Shown one piece after another: positions 63,807-64,000 of a stretch of DNA of 64,000 nucleotides. The DNA comes from Marimicrobium sp913061115 (GTDB lineage: Bacteria; Pseudomonadota; Gammaproteobacteria; Pseudomonadales; Halieaceae): assembly GCF_047729875.1 (NCBI RefSeq), contig NZ_CP159826.1, positions 3,348,001-3,412,000 on the forward strand, given 5' to 3'. The stretch's first letter is position 1, and each line of letters starts with the position of its first letter. A program made the translations under genes and the position numbers. Under the pieces are notes generated by a model. The model did no database searches, had not been told where the DNA came from, and was given only the letters and a program-made list of their open reading frames with translations.

Positions 63807-64000
63807 AAGCTGATTCCCTACAGTCTCTGCGTTTAAACTTAGTTTACCAGAAATTTAGGCATATCCAGACGCTCTGTGCAACCCCGCCTCTGGCTCATCC
63901 GCCTTTCATTCTCCGGTCAACGGGTTAGACTATATGCCCTACTGGCACGAAGGTTTAATAGATTCAGGAAGAGGATAATGATGTGGCATATGATTTAACT
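63807..64000. other. Region upstream of DUF389 gene to window end
   Basis: About 190 bases with no supported gene. A short ATG frame near 63979 stops after six codons. No promoter could be placed with confidence. Confidence 0.3.

Noticed and set aside
1..64000. Mobile elements, CRISPR arrays, tRNA or rRNA genes, biosynthetic megasynthases
   Set aside because: Looked for transposase motifs, regularly spaced repeats, cloverleaf ends and carrier-protein modules; none could be supported.

Overview
The window looks like chromosome of a free-living, aerobic, probably marine gammaproteobacterium of the Halieaceae/Spongiibacteraceae type. This is inferred from the mix of TonB-dependent receptors, a complete RND efflux operon, RhlE, RluF, CvfB and many lipid-active oxidoreductases, with mixed GC content and ordinary Gram-negative lipoprotein and Tat signals. 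No rRNA, tRNA, CRISPR array, transposase, integrase or phage gene was seen. The window starts inside an MFS transporter gene.

Layout. 0-1.3 kb: truncated MFS transporter and a spermidine-synthase-fold protein. 1.7-4.5 kb: TonB receptor closed by strong hairpins. 4.5-6.0 kb: a reverse-strand pair, an EXPERA (emopamil-binding-type) membrane protein broken by one in-frame TAG and a translationally coupled DapB-like reductase. 6.2-8.7 kb: membrane-anchored carotenoid oxygenase converging on a retinol-dehydrogenase-like SDR. 8.9-17.1 kb: glycan locus (TetR, GH3, TonB receptor, secreted EEP hydrolase, secreted GH5, DUF4345 protein). 17.3-20.4 kb: DUF7064/CrtC-like protein, SDR, and a 2OG-Fe(II)-oxygenase-like protein. 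20.5 kb: RluF. 21.3-26.6 kb: a group resembling eukaryotic sterol enzymes, namely a 3beta-HSD-like extended SDR, a sterol-C24-methyltransferase-like enzyme, a TetR regulator, a steroid 5-alpha-reductase with recognisable catalytic residues, and an MpaB/latex-clearing-type oxygenase. 26.9-32.8 kb: RND adaptor, pump and outer-membrane factor. 32.8-40.7 kb: metallophosphoesterase lipoprotein, SDRs, MaoC-type hydratase, acyl-CoA ligase, SnoaL-like protein. 41.2-43.8 kb: CvfB, RhlE and a small charged protein. 43.9-49.8 kb: serine hydrolase, paired acyl-CoA dehydrogenases, HAD phosphatase, Tat-exported amidohydrolase. 50.2-58.1 kb: two P450s, GST, PI-PLC-like lipoprotein, HxlR plus a catalytically degenerate SDR, MFS transporter. 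58.2-63.8 kb: acetoacetyl-CoA synthetase, lipocalin, luciferase-like monooxygenase, DUF389 protein.

The recurring theme is oxidation, activation and beta-oxidation-like breakdown of hydrophobic, perhaps isoprenoid or steroid, compounds, next to one polysaccharide or oligosaccharide uptake locus. The most interesting part is the 21.3-26.6 kb block, with the EXPERA gene at 5.5-6.0 kb as a possible thematic relative. Two genes carry single-lesion disruptions (TAG at 5737-5739; an extra C at 56907-56910) that need read-level checking. Functions are read from motifs and remembered families; no database search was possible.
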